Of a stretch of 64,000 nucleotides of DNA, positions 24,593 through 32,235 are shown one piece after another. How positions within the stretch are numbered: position 1 is the first letter of the stretch; every line of letters begins with the position of its first letter. The notes below the pieces were generated by a model. That model had not been told where the DNA came from and made no database searches. It saw only the letters and a list, made by a program, of their open reading frames with translations. The position numbers were made by a program, and so were the translations under genes. The stretch comes from Catellatospora methionotrophica (GTDB taxonomy: Bacteria > Actinomycetota > Actinomycetes > Mycobacteriales > Micromonosporaceae), in the NCBI RefSeq assembly GCF_011297335.1, contig NZ_JAAOTJ010000001.1, forward strand, positions 372,001 to 436,000, written 5' to 3'.

Positions 24593-25147
24593 ATGACCGA
24601 CGACATCCTCCTGAGCACCACGAGCCACGAACCGTCGATGACGGCCGGCGAGGTCGAGATGCTGATGTTCGCCCTTGACCGCTCCCGCGCCACGTTCGCC
24701 TGGAAGTGCGGCGGGCTGGACGCGGCCGGACTGAACCGGAGGCAGCCGCCGTCGACGCTGACCCTCGGCGGCCTGCTCAAGCACATGGCTGCGGTCGAGG
24801 AGCGGTACACCATCGACTTCACGGGCGAGGCCCCTGGAGCGCCGCTGGACTCCCCCGAGGCCGCCGATCCGGCCTGGGTCTGGCGCAGCGCGGCCGACGA
24901 CTCCCCTGCCGAGCTGTACGGGCTGTGGCAGGGCGCGGTCGAGCGCTCGCGGACCGCGATGGCGAAGTCACTCGCCGACGGCGGGCTCGACCAGCCCGCG
25001 AAGTACACGACCGACGGGGACGGCACGCCGCCCAACCTGCGGCGCATCGTGGTGGACCTGCACGACGAATACGCCCGGCACGTCGGCCACGCCGACCTGC
25101 TGCGCGAGGCCGTCGACGGCCTCACCGGTGAGGATCCGCCGCAGTGA
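24593..25147 (+). CDS. DinB/DUF664 family protein
   Basis: A 184-residue four-helix-bundle protein of the DinB/DUF664 group. MLMFALDRSRATFAWKCGGL, TLGGLLKHMAAVEERYTIDF and VDLHDEYARHVGHADLLREA hold the His/Glu positions that bind a metal in the family (H in LKHM, H..H in the last segment). Members are thiol-dependent transferases or of unknown function. The divergent WYL regulator and shared inverted repeat suggest that it is the regulator's main target. Confidence 0.85.
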   Translation: MTDDILLSTTSHEPSMTAGEVEMLMFALDRSRATFAWKCGGLDAAGLNRRQPPSTLTLGGLLKHMAAVEERYTIDFTGEAPGAPLDSPEAADPAWVWRSAADDSPAELYGLWQGAVERSRTAMAKSLADGGLDQPAKYTTDGDGTPPNLRRIVVDLHDEYARHVGHADLLREAVDGLTGEDPPQ

Positions 25148-25157
25148 CGACGGGTAC

Positions 25158-26720
25158 TCAGCCAGGCAACCGGATGCCCGGCGGCACCCACTCGGGGTCG
25201 AGTTCGAAGACGAACCGGTAGCCGTCGGCGCGATCCGCGGGGCCGAGCGTCTCCACCGGCCCCGCGGGCACGCCGTCCACGAACTGCTGCCGGTACGCGA
25301 TTCCGTCACGCCACTGGTACGCGCTCACCCACAGGCTGAGCGCCGCAGCGACACCCACCCCGTAGTGCGGTTGGCAGTTGTACGGCCCGCGGGCGACGAG
25401 TTCGCCGACGTCGAGCTGCCCGGCCTCGACGCCCGTCGCGGCGGCGGAGAACTGCAACGGCCCTTCGAACTCCACTGCGACCTCCCCTGCCGACACGACG
25501 TCCAACAGTTTGCGCAGCAGGTCGGGATCAGTCCGGTCGGCGCTGAGGAACAGCTGAGGGCTGGCTCTGACCGACCATGTCGGCAGTGTCAGAAAGATTC
25601 TGACGCCGTCGTAGGTGGGGCGCCCTGCTCCATCGAGCGCCACAGGAACGCGTACTTCGCACCATTGTTCGCGGTCGTGCGGCAGACCCGCCGCCGCGAA
25701 CATCTCACCGACGCCGGCGCAGGTCCCATCCCAGAGTTCGTCACGGTCGGTGAGAGCGCGGGCGAACCTCTCTTGCTCGGTCGAGACCACGTCACCGACC
25801 GGCAGCCCGGCAGGAAAAGCGTGGCGCAGGTACGGCCCGAACTCGGCCACCGGCCTCACAGCGCCACGCAGGCCGACGGCCGACAATGCGCCATGCACGA
25901 GCCGGCCGAAGTCTCCGGTTCGTTCGCAAACAGTTCGGATGAGCGCTCTGTGCGGTGGCTCGCGCAGCTGCGGAAGGTACATCATGCGATGGGCCGCAGG
26001 CACGAACGGCTCGGTGAACGAGTGGTCGAATGCGCGTGGGCGTTCAGCCGCCCGCGCCAGCACCTCGGTCGCGTCCGGGTCGTCGGAGAGGGCCGGGGCG
26101 AGGGCCGCACAGGTCCGCACGGCGAGCCTCGGATCGTCCAGCCAATTGCGTGGCGCGACGCCCAGCTCTCCGAGCCCGAAGACCAGACTGGCGCACTCAC
26201 GGCGGTCGGCGGTCGCCAGGGCCGTCTCCTGGTGGTACGCGATCACGTCAGCCCGACGGGTAACCAATCGGGGATGTCTGACCAGCATCGCCGCTGTGCT
26301 GGCCGCCATCGTCCGGGTCCATGACGGCCAGCCTGGAGGAATCGGCCACACCGACGCGAACACCTCCGGCAGCAGAGCGAAGCAGTCGGCCAGCGGTCCG
26401 CCCTTCGACACCCGTACGGCATCGACGTCCGCCGTCACTCGCGCGATCTCGCGCAACAGGAACAGGACACCGTTGCGGATGGTGGCGTCACCGGCGCCGA
26501 GCGCGGGATCACCGAGCACCGCCACGAGTTCGCCGACAGCCCAGGCCGTGTGCGGGGTGAGCCGCCCATTGGCGAACACGCTCGGCCACAACGAGGAATA
26601 GGCCGCGCCGGCCCGATCCGGGTCCGTGTCACAGAGTTCGCTCAGCGCCGTCGCAAGGTCGACTGCGAGGACTCGCGGAGGTGTCGGCCCACTCCTGCCG
26701 GTCTCCTCGGAGTTAACCAC
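25158..26720 (-). CDS. HEAT-repeat-like hypothetical protein, 520 aa
   Basis: A large soluble protein of unknown function. The N-terminal 250 residues are helices in pairs (AWAVGELVAVLGDPALGAGD, VLFLLREIARVTADVDAV, ASLVFGLGELGVAPRNWL), giving the look of an alpha-solenoid. The C-terminal 250 residues are richer in beta strands (VRIFLTLPTWSVRASPQLFL, GEVAVEFEGPLQFSAAA) and end in YRFVFELDPEWVPPGIRLPG. No catalytic motif is seen. The GTG at 26720 lacks a good ribosome site, so the true start could be slightly downstream. It converges with the DinB gene and is divergent from an acetyltransferase gene. Confidence 0.65.
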   Translation of the reverse strand: MVNSEETGRSGPTPPRVLAVDLATALSELCDTDPDRAGAAYSSLWPSVFANGRLTPHTAWAVGELVAVLGDPALGAGDATIRNGVLFLLREIARVTADVDAVRVSKGGPLADCFALLPEVFASVWPIPPGWPSWTRTMAASTAAMLVRHPRLVTRRADVIAYHQETALATADRRECASLVFGLGELGVAPRNWLDDPRLAVRTCAALAPALSDDPDATEVLARAAERPRAFDHSFTEPFVPAAHRMMYLPQLREPPHRALIRTVCERTGDFGRLVHGALSAVGLRGAVRPVAEFGPYLRHAFPAGLPVGDVVSTEQERFARALTDRDELWDGTCAGVGEMFAAAGLPHDREQWCEVRVPVALDGAGRPTYDGVRIFLTLPTWSVRASPQLFLSADRTDPDLLRKLLDVVSAGEVAVEFEGPLQFSAAATGVEAGQLDVGELVARGPYNCQPHYGVGVAAALSLWVSAYQWRDGIAYRQQFVDGVPAGPVETLGPADRADGYRFVFELDPEWVPPGIRLPG

Positions 26721-26761
26721 GGACGGAGGCTACTCCTGGCACCTGCGGCTACAGTGGCCGT

Positions 26762-27226
26762 GTGGAACTGACGAGCGTCGCCGTGCCACGGACTTACCGG
26801 CTGCGGTCGGAGGTACTGGGTTGGGCGTCTCCGGCGATTCGGATCGACGCAGAAGCAGAACACTCGGCGCTGACCGACGGTGAAGCCGTTGTGGCAGCCG
26901 TCTCGCACATGAGCTGGCCGTGCCCTGATGAACCGGGCATCCCTGCGCGCTACTTCTGGGCGATGGCGGTCGACACCGCGTACCAGCGACGCGGGCTCGG
27001 GCGGCGGCTGCTCGCCGCGGTCGCGGACCGGGCTCGGGCCCGTGATGAGCAGGTGATGTGGGCGGACGCGCGCGAATCCGCCGTCGCCTTCTACCTGGCT
27101 TGTGGTGCGCGCGTCGCGGGCGAGCCCTACGTCGACGACGGCACCGGCCTGCTCGTCCGTCACGTGGTGTTCACGGAGATCTCCCCTGCGTGCCTGTCAG
27201 CCGGCGGCTCCGAGGCCACCGGCTGA
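26762..27226 (+). CDS. GNAT-family N-acetyltransferase
   Basis: A 154-residue acetyltransferase. YFWAMAVDTAYQRRGLGRRL contains the core strand and the QRRGLG acetyl-CoA loop, followed by the helix LLAAVADRARARDEQVMW and ARESAVAFYLACGARVAGEP, the usual end of the fold. It starts at GTG. The target is unknown. A hairpin overlaps its stop codon. Confidence 0.85.
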   Translation: MELTSVAVPRTYRLRSEVLGWASPAIRIDAEAEHSALTDGEAVVAAVSHMSWPCPDEPGIPARYFWAMAVDTAYQRRGLGRRLLAAVADRARARDEQVMWADARESAVAFYLACGARVAGEPYVDDGTGLLVRHVVFTEISPACLSAGGSEATG

Positions 27227-27230
27227 CAGG
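27193..27230. terminator. hairpin overlapping the stop of the acetyltransferase gene
   Basis: Arms 27193-27204 and 27219-27230 pair perfectly over 12 bases with a 14-base loop. The 3' arm covers the stop codon (27224-27226). It lies between the convergent acetyltransferase gene and the esterase gene that ends the D-arabinan locus. Confidence 0.65.
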
Positions 27231-27246
27231 CTGAGGTTCCGCGAGG

Positions 27247-28239
27247 TCAGCCTGCGCGGCGCAGGCGGGCGAGCATGCCGTCGAGGTCGCGTACGAACAT
27301 GTCGTGGCGGAAGACGTGCCCGCCGGGTCGTTCGTGCCACTCGTGCGGGATCCCGGCCTGGCCGAGCGCGGCGCGGAACTCCCGCTGCCCGGCCAGGACC
27401 TGGGTTTCGTTGGCGGTGTCGAACCAGTTGACCGGGTCCGGTGAGGTCCCGGCCACCAGGAAGATCCGCTTGTTGTGGTAGCTGGGAATGCGCTGCATCG
27501 GGTTGTCGGCGCTGACCCGGGCCTCGTTCCAGAACGGCGCGCCGTACACGGTGCCGCCGCCGAGGTCGAGCGCGGCGGAGGTGGCGTTGGCCCAGTGCAC
27601 GACCAGGCCGAAGTCGCGGCGCAGGCTGGCCGGGCCGGAGTGGGCGCTGACGGAGCAGAAGTGGCCGTAGTACTTGGCGGCGTACTTCAGGGCGCCGAAG
27701 CCGCCCATCGAGAAACCGGCCACGGCCCGGCCGTTGTACTCGGCGAAGGTGCGGAAGTTGGCCTCCACCCAGGGCAGCAGCTGGCCGATGTGGAAGGTCT
27801 CCCAATTGCGCGGCCCGGCCAGGGAGTTGACCGGGTTGCTGTACCAGCCGGTGGACGCGTCAGGCATGACGATGATCAGTTCGCGGCCCGCGGTGAGGTT
27901 GATGATGTTGTCCTGCAGGTGGAAGGTACGAAAGTCCGCTCCCCCGCCCCCGTGCAGCAGGTACAGCACCGGGTAGCGCCGGCCGCTGGTGTGGTAACCG
28001 TCGGGGAGCAGGATGTTGACCGCGGGGTCCCACTCGATCGCGTCGGTGGCGAAGCGGTAGTACTGCAGCCGCCCCCCGTTCTCGTTGCGGCCGACGATGC
28101 GCAGGCCGAAGCCGTCGCCCGCAGCGTGCGCGGGGGTTGCGCCGAGCAGGCCGGCGGCCGCGCCGGTGACGCCTGCGGCCGCGACGCCGGTGAGCAGCCG
28201 CCGACGGCTGACGGGGCGGGGCGGGATGTGCTGGTCCAT
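27247..28239 (-). CDS. Tat-exported esterase, esterase-D/antigen-85 superfamily
   Basis: A 330-residue alpha/beta hydrolase. The signal is of the twin-arginine type: VSRRRLLTGVAAAGVTGAAA, cleaved near AHA, so the enzyme folds before export. The mature part has YPVLYLLHGGGGADF (oxyanion region), the nucleophile elbow GFSMGGFGALKYA (S177), a late Asp, and the catalytic His in PGGHVFRHDMF. The family (PF00756) includes feruloyl and acetyl esterases and the mycolyltransferase antigen 85. Last gene of the GH172-GH183-esterase unit. In a locus aimed at mycobacterial arabinan, it could remove mycolate, succinate or acetate esters; that is inference. GGAGGAAAC precedes the ATG. Confidence 0.85.
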   Translation of the reverse strand: MDQHIPPRPVSRRRLLTGVAAAGVTGAAAGLLGATPAHAAGDGFGLRIVGRNENGGRLQYYRFATDAIEWDPAVNILLPDGYHTSGRRYPVLYLLHGGGGADFRTFHLQDNIINLTAGRELIIVMPDASTGWYSNPVNSLAGPRNWETFHIGQLLPWVEANFRTFAEYNGRAVAGFSMGGFGALKYAAKYYGHFCSVSAHSGPASLRRDFGLVVHWANATSAALDLGGGTVYGAPFWNEARVSADNPMQRIPSYHNKRIFLVAGTSPDPVNWFDTANETQVLAGQREFRAALGQAGIPHEWHERPGGHVFRHDMFVRDLDGMLARLRRAG

Positions 28240-28265
28240 GTTTCCTCCGGAGGGTCGGCCGGGGT

Positions 28266-29828
28266 TCAGGCGCGGGTGAGGGAGAAGTCGTCGAGCTGGA
28301 TCCAGATGTCGCCGTGGTCGGTCCAGACGCCGCCGAAGACCGTGACGGCGGTACGCGAGCCGCTGTTGAAGTTCACCGTGAAGCGCGTCCAGGCGCCGAC
28401 GGCCCGGAAGTTGGCTTCGGCGATGACCACGTCGTTGGTGCCGCGTACGCCGAAGAAGCCGTTGTCGCTGTTGGGTGAGGTGCGCAGGTATCCGCTGAGC
28501 TGGTAGTTGGTGTTCGCGGTGACGGCGACCGTCTGGTGCAGGTCGTGCCAGCCGCTGTTGTAGCGGGCGAACCCGTTGCGGACCCCGGTGTAGCCCCAGT
28601 AGCCCGCGTCGAGGCCGCAGTTGCCCTTGCAGGCCCAGAAGCCGCCGGTCCCGGTGCCGTTGAGCGCGCCGCGCTCGAAGCTGGGGTCGCCCATCAGGTT
28701 CGGGTCGACGATCTGCCCGGCCGTGTTGATCCGGATCTTCATCAGGTAGACGTTGTACGGGTCCCACTGCGACATCGCGAAGTAGATGTTGCCGCCGGAA
28801 CTCCACGGGTGGATGTAGCCGCCGTACAGGCCGGGGTAGTCGGCGGAGCTGACGGCGACCTGCGCGCCGCTCCACGGGCCGGTGGGGCTGGTCGCGGTGC
28901 GCAGGATGATGTCCTCGCCGGACAGGTACATCATGAGCCAGCGGCCGCTGTAGGCGTCGTAGCGCACGGACAGCTCGGCGGCGGGCGCGCCGACGATCGG
29001 GGTGGCGGCGGCGAGGTTGTTCGTCACCCAGGTGCTGCCGTTCCAGTACTGGTAGGCGCTCTGGGTCAGGATCTGCGCCTCGGGGACGCGGGCGAGCCGG
29101 ATGCTGCCGCCGCGGCCGCTGGGGGTGCCGAAGACGTAGAGGTAGCCGTCGCGGCGCTCGAAGGCGTGCATCTGGAACTGCTCGTTGAACGCCGGGTTGT
29201 TCCAGGTCGGGGTGTTCGTGGTGGACCAGGTGGTGCCGTTGTCGTCGGAGTAGGCGAGCTTGGCGTAGTTGGTGGTCCACTGGCCGGGCACGCCCCAGTG
29301 GCGCACCGACATGAACGACACGTACTGCCGGTTGCCGACGGCGATGCCCGCCGTCGGGATCTTGGTGACCTCGCCGGTGTTGTCGGGCTGGTGCAGGCCG
29401 GGCAGGATCTCGCGGGCGCGGCCGTTGGCGGCGGTGACGGCGCTGGCGAACGACATGCCGTCGGCGAGGTTGGAGTCGGTGGAGCGCAGCAGCACGTTGC
29501 TGCGCCAGTTCAGGTCGCCCGCGCCGAACGCGCCGCCGCCGGGGCCGATCCAGGCGTCGCCGAACGTGTCGCCGAACAGCGCCATCGTCTGCCCGGCGTT
29601 GTTGTCCCAGAGGATGCCGAGGTCGGTCGCCTTGAGGTTCCAGCGGCCGTAGGTGTTGTTCGGCGAGTTCGGGCCGGTGAGTTTCTGGACCAGGCTGGCC
29701 GGGGTGTGCGCGGGGCTGGCCGCGGCCGGTGTCGCGAGGACGAGGCCGGTGGCGGCGACGGTGCCGAGCGTCAGCGCGACGCCGGCGAGGAAACGCGGGA
29801 TGGATCTGAGCCCGTGGTGCCTGTGCAT
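28266..29828 (-). CDS. secreted GH183 (DUF4185) endo-D-arabinanase-type enzyme with C-terminal CBM-like domain
   Basis: A 520-residue secreted protein. A Sec signal ends around residue 38 (LATPAAASPA). The DUF4185 beta-propeller fills about 45-365: TDLGILWDNNAGQTMALFGD, TFGDAWIGPGGG, NWRSNVLLRSTDSN, FMSVRHWGVPGQW and AMSQWDPYNVYL. DUF4185 was renamed GH183 after members proved to cut the D-arabinan of mycobacterial arabinogalactan and lipoarabinomannan internally. Residues about 375-520 form a jelly-roll-like domain (DPSFERGALNGTGTGGFWAC, TVAVTANTNYQLSGYLRTSP) typical of carbohydrate-binding modules. It has a lipoprotein paralogue at 42602-43735. GGAGGAGC precedes the ATG. Activity on D-arabinan is inferred from family and context. 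Confidence 0.85.
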   Translation of the reverse strand: MHRHHGLRSIPRFLAGVALTLGTVAATGLVLATPAAASPAHTPASLVQKLTGPNSPNNTYGRWNLKATDLGILWDNNAGQTMALFGDTFGDAWIGPGGGAFGAGDLNWRSNVLLRSTDSNLADGMSFASAVTAANGRAREILPGLHQPDNTGEVTKIPTAGIAVGNRQYVSFMSVRHWGVPGQWTTNYAKLAYSDDNGTTWSTTNTPTWNNPAFNEQFQMHAFERRDGYLYVFGTPSGRGGSIRLARVPEAQILTQSAYQYWNGSTWVTNNLAAATPIVGAPAAELSVRYDAYSGRWLMMYLSGEDIILRTATSPTGPWSGAQVAVSSADYPGLYGGYIHPWSSGGNIYFAMSQWDPYNVYLMKIRINTAGQIVDPNLMGDPSFERGALNGTGTGGFWACKGNCGLDAGYWGYTGVRNGFARYNSGWHDLHQTVAVTANTNYQLSGYLRTSPNSDNGFFGVRGTNDVVIAEANFRAVGAWTRFTVNFNSGSRTAVTVFGGVWTDHGDIWIQLDDFSLTRA

Positions 29829-29856
29829 GTGCGGTGCTCCTCCCTGTCGCGGGCAG

Positions 29857-29882
29857 GGCGGGCCGCCGGGGTGCGGCCCGCC
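29857..29882 (-). terminator. hairpin between GH172 and GH183 genes
   Basis: A perfect 10-base G/C stem (29857-29866 with 29873-29882) and 6-base loop lie 23 bases after the GH172 stop and upstream of the GH183 ribosome site on the minus strand. It may reduce read-through between the cytoplasmic and secreted enzymes or protect transcript ends; it need not fully split the unit. Confidence 0.5.
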
Positions 29883-29904
29883 GTCCCGGTGAAACGTGGG
29901 CCGG

Positions 29905-31029
29905 TCAGTCCGGCAGGCGCGGCGGCTGGGCGCCGAGGTCGGGCACGGGGGCCGACCCTAGGTGGATCTCCAGGTCGTCGGCGCTGGGCGTACGCGGCCG
30001 ACGCGCGGTGGGCCGGTCGAGGTAGAACAGCGCGGTCGAGGCGATGTCGTCGCGCAGCGGCAGGTAGCGCCAGCCGGAGCGCCAGCCCAGGGCCTGGATG
30101 TCGACGCGCAGCCGCTGCGCGAAGTGGATCGGGTCGGGCAGGTGCCAGCGGTACATGCCGAAGCGCTGCTGGCTGACGTAGAGCCCGTCGGGGCGGATCA
30201 CCTGCGGCATGCCGAGGTACGGCGTGGAGTAGGCGGTGTAGCCCTTGCCGGGCACGTCGAAGTTCCACGCGCCGCCGAAGTAGTCCTCGGTGCCGGTGCC
30301 GCAGATCGTCGGGTAGTCCTCGTCGCCGTCGAGGTAGAACTTGATCTCGCCTTCGCCCCACCAGCCGTTGCTGTTGACGCCCCAGGCCAGGTAGGTGCCG
30401 ACGTAGTGGCCGCTGCCCTCGACGCCGTCGACGAGCACGTGGGTCTTCAGATACTCCAGCGGGTTGCTGCGCCGCCACTGGGCGTGCAGGTAGCCCTGGC
30501 CGGAGTAGTCGCCGCCGATCTCGTAGGTGATCTGGTAGTAGACGCGGACACTGACCGTGGACAGGTTCTCCACGGTCAGGCGCGCGCCGTCGGCGAAGGG
30601 CATCGGCCAGTAGGAGTTGAAGCCGCCGTGCGGGTTGGCGGCGATGACCTGCGAGTCGACCTGGGCGAACTCGCCCCAGCCGCTGCAGAAGAAGTCGCCG
30701 TAGGGCACCTCGATCGCGGGTTCGTCGCTGCCGTCCCAGTACGCCCGCAGCAGCAGGGTGCGCCAGTTGTCCTTGTGCGTGGTGATCCAGATGTGGGTGA
30801 TCCTGCCGGGTCCGGCGATGTTCGCGAGGTCGAAGGTCTGTCCGGCGGCGATGTCGACGCTGGGCGAGATCTTCCACCCCGGCCCGAGATCGCGGGCGCA
30901 TGCCGCACCGGTGCCCTCGGTCGCCCGGCCGCCGCCGCCTGCCGATCCGTCGAAGTTCTCCGGACTGATCGAGCGGGTCTGCACGGCCCGCAGCCGTGCG
31001 ATCGTACTGAGGTCCACGGTGACCAACAC
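29905..31029 (-). CDS. GH172 (DUF2961) exo-alpha-D-arabinofuranosidase-type enzyme
   Basis: A 374-residue jelly-roll enzyme without any signal peptide, so probably cytoplasmic. GH172 landmarks: the N-terminal SISPENFDGSAGGGG with GAARDLG-like sequence, GPGRITHIWITTHKDNWR, PYGDFFCSGWG, GGFNSYWPMPFADGARLTVE, and the paired catalytic-glutamate region WGEGEIKFYLDGD (E226/E228) and GTGTEDYFGGAW (E248). Characterised GH172 enzymes include alpha-D-arabinofuranosidases acting on mycobacterial arabinan and a difructose-anhydride enzyme. Here the arabinan role fits the neighbours. GAGGA lies before GTG 31029 and TTG 31026; either may start. A LacI-type operator lies about 50 bases upstream. Confidence 0.88.
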   Translation of the reverse strand: MLVTVDLSTIARLRAVQTRSISPENFDGSAGGGGRATEGTGAACARDLGPGWKISPSVDIAAGQTFDLANIAGPGRITHIWITTHKDNWRTLLLRAYWDGSDEPAIEVPYGDFFCSGWGEFAQVDSQVIAANPHGGFNSYWPMPFADGARLTVENLSTVSVRVYYQITYEIGGDYSGQGYLHAQWRRSNPLEYLKTHVLVDGVEGSGHYVGTYLAWGVNSNGWWGEGEIKFYLDGDEDYPTICGTGTEDYFGGAWNFDVPGKGYTAYSTPYLGMPQVIRPDGLYVSQQRFGMYRWHLPDPIHFAQRLRVDIQALGWRSGWRYLPLRDDIASTALFYLDRPTARRPRTPSADDLEIHLGSAPVPDLGAQPPRLPD

Positions 31030-31079
31030 TTTCCTCGAAGAATCGGGGCAGGCTCGACGGCGGGCAGAGGGCACCGCGT

Positions 31080-31091
31080 GCAATCGATTTC
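31080..31091 (-). promoter_or_regulatory. LacI operator upstream of GH172
   Basis: GCAATCGATTTC, one mismatch from the perfect palindrome GAAATCGATTTC found elsewhere in the locus. It lies 51 bases upstream of the GH172 start and about 105 bases upstream of the divergent lacI-type gene, so it could control both. Confidence 0.7.
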
Positions 31092-31195
31092 ATTAAGGTA
31101 GGGTGATGGGGCTGCCGTGTCAACGGGTCGCCGACGCCCCGAGCCCGGACCCCAGCTCCACCGGCGGGCAGCCGGCCGATCGATGAGGAAGCGCG

Positions 31196-32167
31196 ATGCC
31201 AACGATCTACGAGGTCGCCGCCGCGGCCGGGGTCTCCCCCGCCACCGTCTCGCGCGTGTTCAACGGCGCCAACGTGTCCCCCGAGAAGGCCGAGGCGGTG
31301 CGCAGGGCGGCCAAGGAGATGTCGTTCACCCCGAGCCGCACCGCGCGCACCCTGCGGCTGCAGAGCTCCGAGGTGATCGCCCTGGTCATCCCGGACATCG
31401 AGAACCCGTTCTTCACCGCGCTGGCGCGCGGCGTCGAGGACGTGGCGCGGGCCGCCGGATACTCGGTGGTGCTGTGCAACACCGACGAGGACCACGAGAA
31501 GGAGCTGCGCTACCTCGACATCGCGCTGAGCGCCACCATGGCCGGCGTGATCATCGCGGCGGCGGGCGGCAACAGCGACCTGAGCGGCCTGATCGCCCGC
31601 AAGTGCCCGGTCGTCGCGGTCGACCGCAGCCCGCACGGCGTGGACGTCGACGCGGTCATCGTCGACAACCGGGCGGGTGGCCGCGCGGCCACCCAGGCCC
31701 TGGTGGAGCAGGGTTTCCAGCGCATCGCCTGCATCACCGGCCCGAGCGACGTCGAGACCGCCACCCAGCGCGCCGACGGCTGGCGCGACGCCGTCACGGG
31801 CAACGGGACGACCGACGACCGCTACCTGCGCTTCGCCGACTTCCGCGTGGACGGCGGAGCGACGGCGATGAGTGAACTGCTGGCCCTGCCCGAGCCGCCG
31901 GACGCGGTGTTCGTGGCCAACAACCTGATGAGCGTCGGCGCCCTGCGGGTGCTGTCCGAGCAGGGCAAACTGCCCCCGGCCACCGGCGTGGCCGTCTTCG
32001 GCGACCTGCCGTTCCTGCCGCTGGTGCCGATCCCGATCACCGTGGTGCACATGCCCGCCCGGCATCTGGGCACCACCGCCGCGAAACTGCTGCTGGAGCG
32101 CATCAGCGGCGACGACCAGCCGGCCCGCACCATCGTGCTGCGCAACCAGCTGACCCCCGTCGGCTGA
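31196..32167 (+). CDS. LacI-family repressor of the D-arabinan locus
   Basis: A 323-residue regulator. The N-terminal headpiece is complete: TIYEVAAAAGVSPATVSRVF with the recognition helix, then the hinge helix SRTARTLRLQSS. The rest is a periplasmic-binding-protein fold (VIALVIPDIENPFFTALARG, VAVDRSPHGVDVDAVIVDNR, PDAVFVANNLMSVGALRVL) that binds a sugar inducer. It is slightly short at the C terminus compared with LacI. Placed between GH172 and the kinase; GAAATCGATTTC-type operators near four promoters in the locus make it the likely local repressor, with a D-arabinose or D-arabino-oligosaccharide derivative as inducer (inference). Confidence 0.9.
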   Translation: MPTIYEVAAAAGVSPATVSRVFNGANVSPEKAEAVRRAAKEMSFTPSRTARTLRLQSSEVIALVIPDIENPFFTALARGVEDVARAAGYSVVLCNTDEDHEKELRYLDIALSATMAGVIIAAAGGNSDLSGLIARKCPVVAVDRSPHGVDVDAVIVDNRAGGRAATQALVEQGFQRIACITGPSDVETATQRADGWRDAVTGNGTTDDRYLRFADFRVDGGATAMSELLALPEPPDAVFVANNLMSVGALRVLSEQGKLPPATGVAVFGDLPFLPLVPIPITVVHMPARHLGTTAAKLLLERISGDDQPARTIVLRNQLTPVG

Positions 32168-32200
32168 GGCCGCGCCGCACCGTCCCGGAGCCGCCGGTGC

Positions 32201-32235
32201 TTGACGGTGAAATCGATTTCTGACAGGGTACGGGC
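32201..32235 (+). promoter_or_regulatory. promoter with embedded LacI operator for the kinase-GH116-isomerase operon
   Basis: TTGACG (32201-32206) and CAGGGT (32224-32229) stand 17 bases apart as -35 and -10 boxes. The perfect palindrome GAAATCGATTTC (32209-32220) fills the spacer, so a bound repressor would exclude RNA polymerase. The expected transcript start falls at or next to the kinase ATG (32236), which predicts a leaderless mRNA; no ribosome site is seen there. Confidence 0.75.

Noticed and set aside
29905-31083. An upstream start for GH172 giving about 18 more residues
   Set aside because: The extra residues (MHAVPSARRRACPDSSRK) run back to the LacI operator at 31080, are not family-like, and the GAGGA ribosome site fits 31026-31029.
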